A program made the position numbers and the translations under genes. A stretch of DNA of 64,000 bases from Nocardia flavorosea NBRC 108225 (lineage in GTDB: Bacteria; Actinomycetota; Actinomycetes; Mycobacteriales; Mycobacteriaceae): positions 24,188-88,187 of the forward strand of contig NZ_BDCG01000020.1 of NCBI RefSeq assembly GCF_001613385.1. The letters are read 5' to 3'. The stretch's first letter is position 1, and every line of letters begins with the position of its first letter. A model generated the notes under the pieces. That model was given only the letters and a program-made list of their open reading frames with translations. It did no database searches and was not told the origin of the DNA. This document shows positions 62,909-64,000 of the stretch, in pieces.

Positions 62909-63750
62909 CGGTTGATCCTTCGGAATAGCCTGGTGTAGTCGAGACGGCCCGCGCTATCCCCAATTTCATGTTGAGCAGCGTTCGTTAGCGACCGGATAAG
63001 CTCTGGAACTAAAGTATCCATAACCTCTTCGCGGAATTCTGCGCATAGCAAGGCGCATACCTCACCAACATAGACATCGAAGTCCTTTTTTCCGTTTCCA
63101 ACCCTCTCCCAGAACTCCCGACTGGCTAGGGAGATATATTCCTGACCGGGCACCTTGGTTGTGGTCGCCTTGCCGTAACACGGGGCGAAGAACCCCACGA
63201 ACTCTACATCCTCCTCCAAGTATTTTTCTCGAACGTTTCTGATAGTGTTGGAAAGATTCTTCCTGGAGCTCATCGGCATACAGTCCCAGCTCATCTTGAT
63301 CTGATAACCGTAAACCTCGCCGTTTGGCCCGGGTGACTCCAGATCGAAGTCATCGGTGTACCTTGGCGTTCGACCACCAGGAAAACAGATCATAGCGATA
63401 GTCTCAAGGAGGTGCCCCACCGCTTCCTCCTCTGATGCATATAATGCACTTTGGACCTGCAAAGCCGCCCAGTCTTCGACAGTCTTCGCCGCGCGAATCC
63501 TGAGCAAGAATGGGTTTGTTCGCTTGAGTCGCTCAGCCACTCGAAGGTTGGAAAATCGCTCACGCATGCGGTCGATGTAAAGTCGTTTGGATTCATAGAC
63601 TAAATGTTCCGCTTGATCTTGAGTTATTTCGAGGAGTTCCCTCACTTTTGCTACAGGATCTACTTCCTGCGTATGCTCAGTTTCGGGCAGAGACCCAAGC
63701 TCGCGCTGAACAAGCTGTGCCACATCGGATTCGGGGTTCTCACCAATCAT
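62905..63750 (-). CDS. Type II restriction endonuclease (PmeII-like)
   Basis: A 281-residue protein that I assign as the nuclease partner of the methyltransferase. It shows NPFLLRIRAAKTVEDWAALQ, recalling the NPFL motif of the PmeII endonuclease group, then HLLETIAMICFPGG, and a PD-(D/E)XK-type core: D136 in YTDDFDLESPG and Q150-I-K152 in YGYQIKMSWD, so the site would be D...QxK with E116 possibly contributing. The start at 63750 is an ATG. Low GC matches the partner. Recognition site unknown. The restriction role is inferred from pairing and the core motif. Confidence 0.72.
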   Translation of the reverse strand: MIGENPESDVAQLVQRELGSLPETEHTQEVDPVAKVRELLEITQDQAEHLVYESKRLYIDRMRERFSNLRVAERLKRTNPFLLRIRAAKTVEDWAALQVQSALYASEEEAVGHLLETIAMICFPGGRTPRYTDDFDLESPGPNGEVYGYQIKMSWDCMPMSSRKNLSNTIRNVREKYLEEDVEFVGFFAPCYGKATTTKVPGQEYISLASREFWERVGNGKKDFDVYVGEVCALLCAEFREEVMDTLVPELIRSLTNAAQHEIGDSAGRLDYTRLFRRINR

Positions 63751-64000
63751 CCCAATATCTGATCATGCCCTGGATGTGGCGAATCGGGCGCGGTGGTCAA
63801 GTCGGCTGACGAGAACCGCTACCGGCGCAGCCGGCCCTCCATGGCGCAGCTGATCGATATGGAGAGCCACCGGGCGAGGAACATTAGGCTTCTTCCACAT
63901 GCGCAGCTCAGTATGCCTTCGACGGCCATGGAAGCCGGCTGATTCGCGGAGTGTGCCGCCAAGGATCCGGGCTTAGACACGCAGCCTCCCACGACCTGGT
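63751..64000. other. Right-end 250 bp of the window
   Basis: High GC returns after the endonuclease start. One frame reads CPGCGESGAVVKSADENRYR and onward without a stop for about 55 codons, with no start codon, which could be a fragment of another gene. I cannot identify it, and no second tRNA or attachment copy is within reach. Confidence 0.3.

Noticed and set aside
1..64000. CRISPR array, insertion sequence or prophage
   Set aside because: No regularly spaced repeats, transposase or phage structural gene was seen; the only mobile-DNA signal is the tRNA-linked segment at the right end.

Overview
The window is high-GC DNA from a mycolic-acid-bearing actinobacterium, most likely Nocardia or a close relative. 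Gene content and order match the mycobacterial block that runs from the MmpL3 region to fadE5: AI-2E permease, mmpL3, a NYN-domain gene, trmB, a pair of GTPase-like genes and GTP-type PEP carboxykinase, then cell-envelope genes (methyltransferase, GT4 glycosyltransferase, GT-C-like membrane protein, aftD, DUF2613, lpqI), a TetR regulator, a membrane acyltransferase, a PorA/DUF3068 protein, and the lipid set htdX, fabG4, fadA2 and fadE5. Family assignments come from reading motifs in the translations; no database search was run.

Layout. 1-11.9 kb: a cyclase cut by the left edge, an AI-2E permease, a DUF1707 protein, the leftward trmB-NYN-mmpL3 operon and a rightward pair of GTPase-like genes. 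12-14 kb: pckG with structured leader and 3' hairpin. 14-15.3 kb: a poorly conserved islet with two small ORFs. 15.3-26.3 kb: envelope polysaccharide genes centred on a 1422-residue AftD. 26.6-34 kb: isochorismate synthase, universal stress protein, LpqI, TetR regulator, a decayed DUF5685 gene, acyltransferase and DUF3068 protein. 34-37.8 kb: htdX-fabG4 divergent from fadA2 around a perfect 20-bp palindrome that recurs, imperfectly, before the TetR gene and more weakly before fadE5. 38-45 kb: 6-phosphogluconate dehydrogenase, a VanW-domain envelope protein, and a rifampicin-monooxygenase-like gene with a DUF4185 gene, preceded by an inverted repeat that looks like the rifamycin-associated element (RAE). 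45-51.4 kb: fadE5, a small hydrolase, a methyltransferase, an erythromycin-esterase-like gene behind a MerR-type dyad, and a second DUF4185 gene. 51.6-60.9 kb: thiolase-like/enoyl-CoA hydratase pair, hydrolase, lipoprotein, XRE regulator divergent from an SDR, flavin reductase with a decayed FMN-reductase neighbour, GNAT protein and an RsgA-type GTPase behind a small upstream ORF. 61.4-64 kb: the 3' half of a tRNA-Gly gene followed by lower-GC DNA encoding a C5-cytosine methyltransferase and a convergent restriction endonuclease, read as the left end of an integrated element that continues beyond the window.

How it fits together. The core is envelope construction: trehalose-mycolate export (MmpL3), arabinan assembly (AftD), glycan and acyl decoration, peptidoglycan turnover (LpqI), and a lipid module (FabG4, HtdX, FadA2, FadE5) that may be under one TetR-family repressor. 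Accessory layers include antibiotic-inactivation-type enzymes near duplicated secreted DUF4185 proteins, and a restriction-modification island at a tRNA. The best leads are the RAE-rox unit, the shared operator, the tRNA-linked restriction island, and the leader ORF before the RsgA-type gene.
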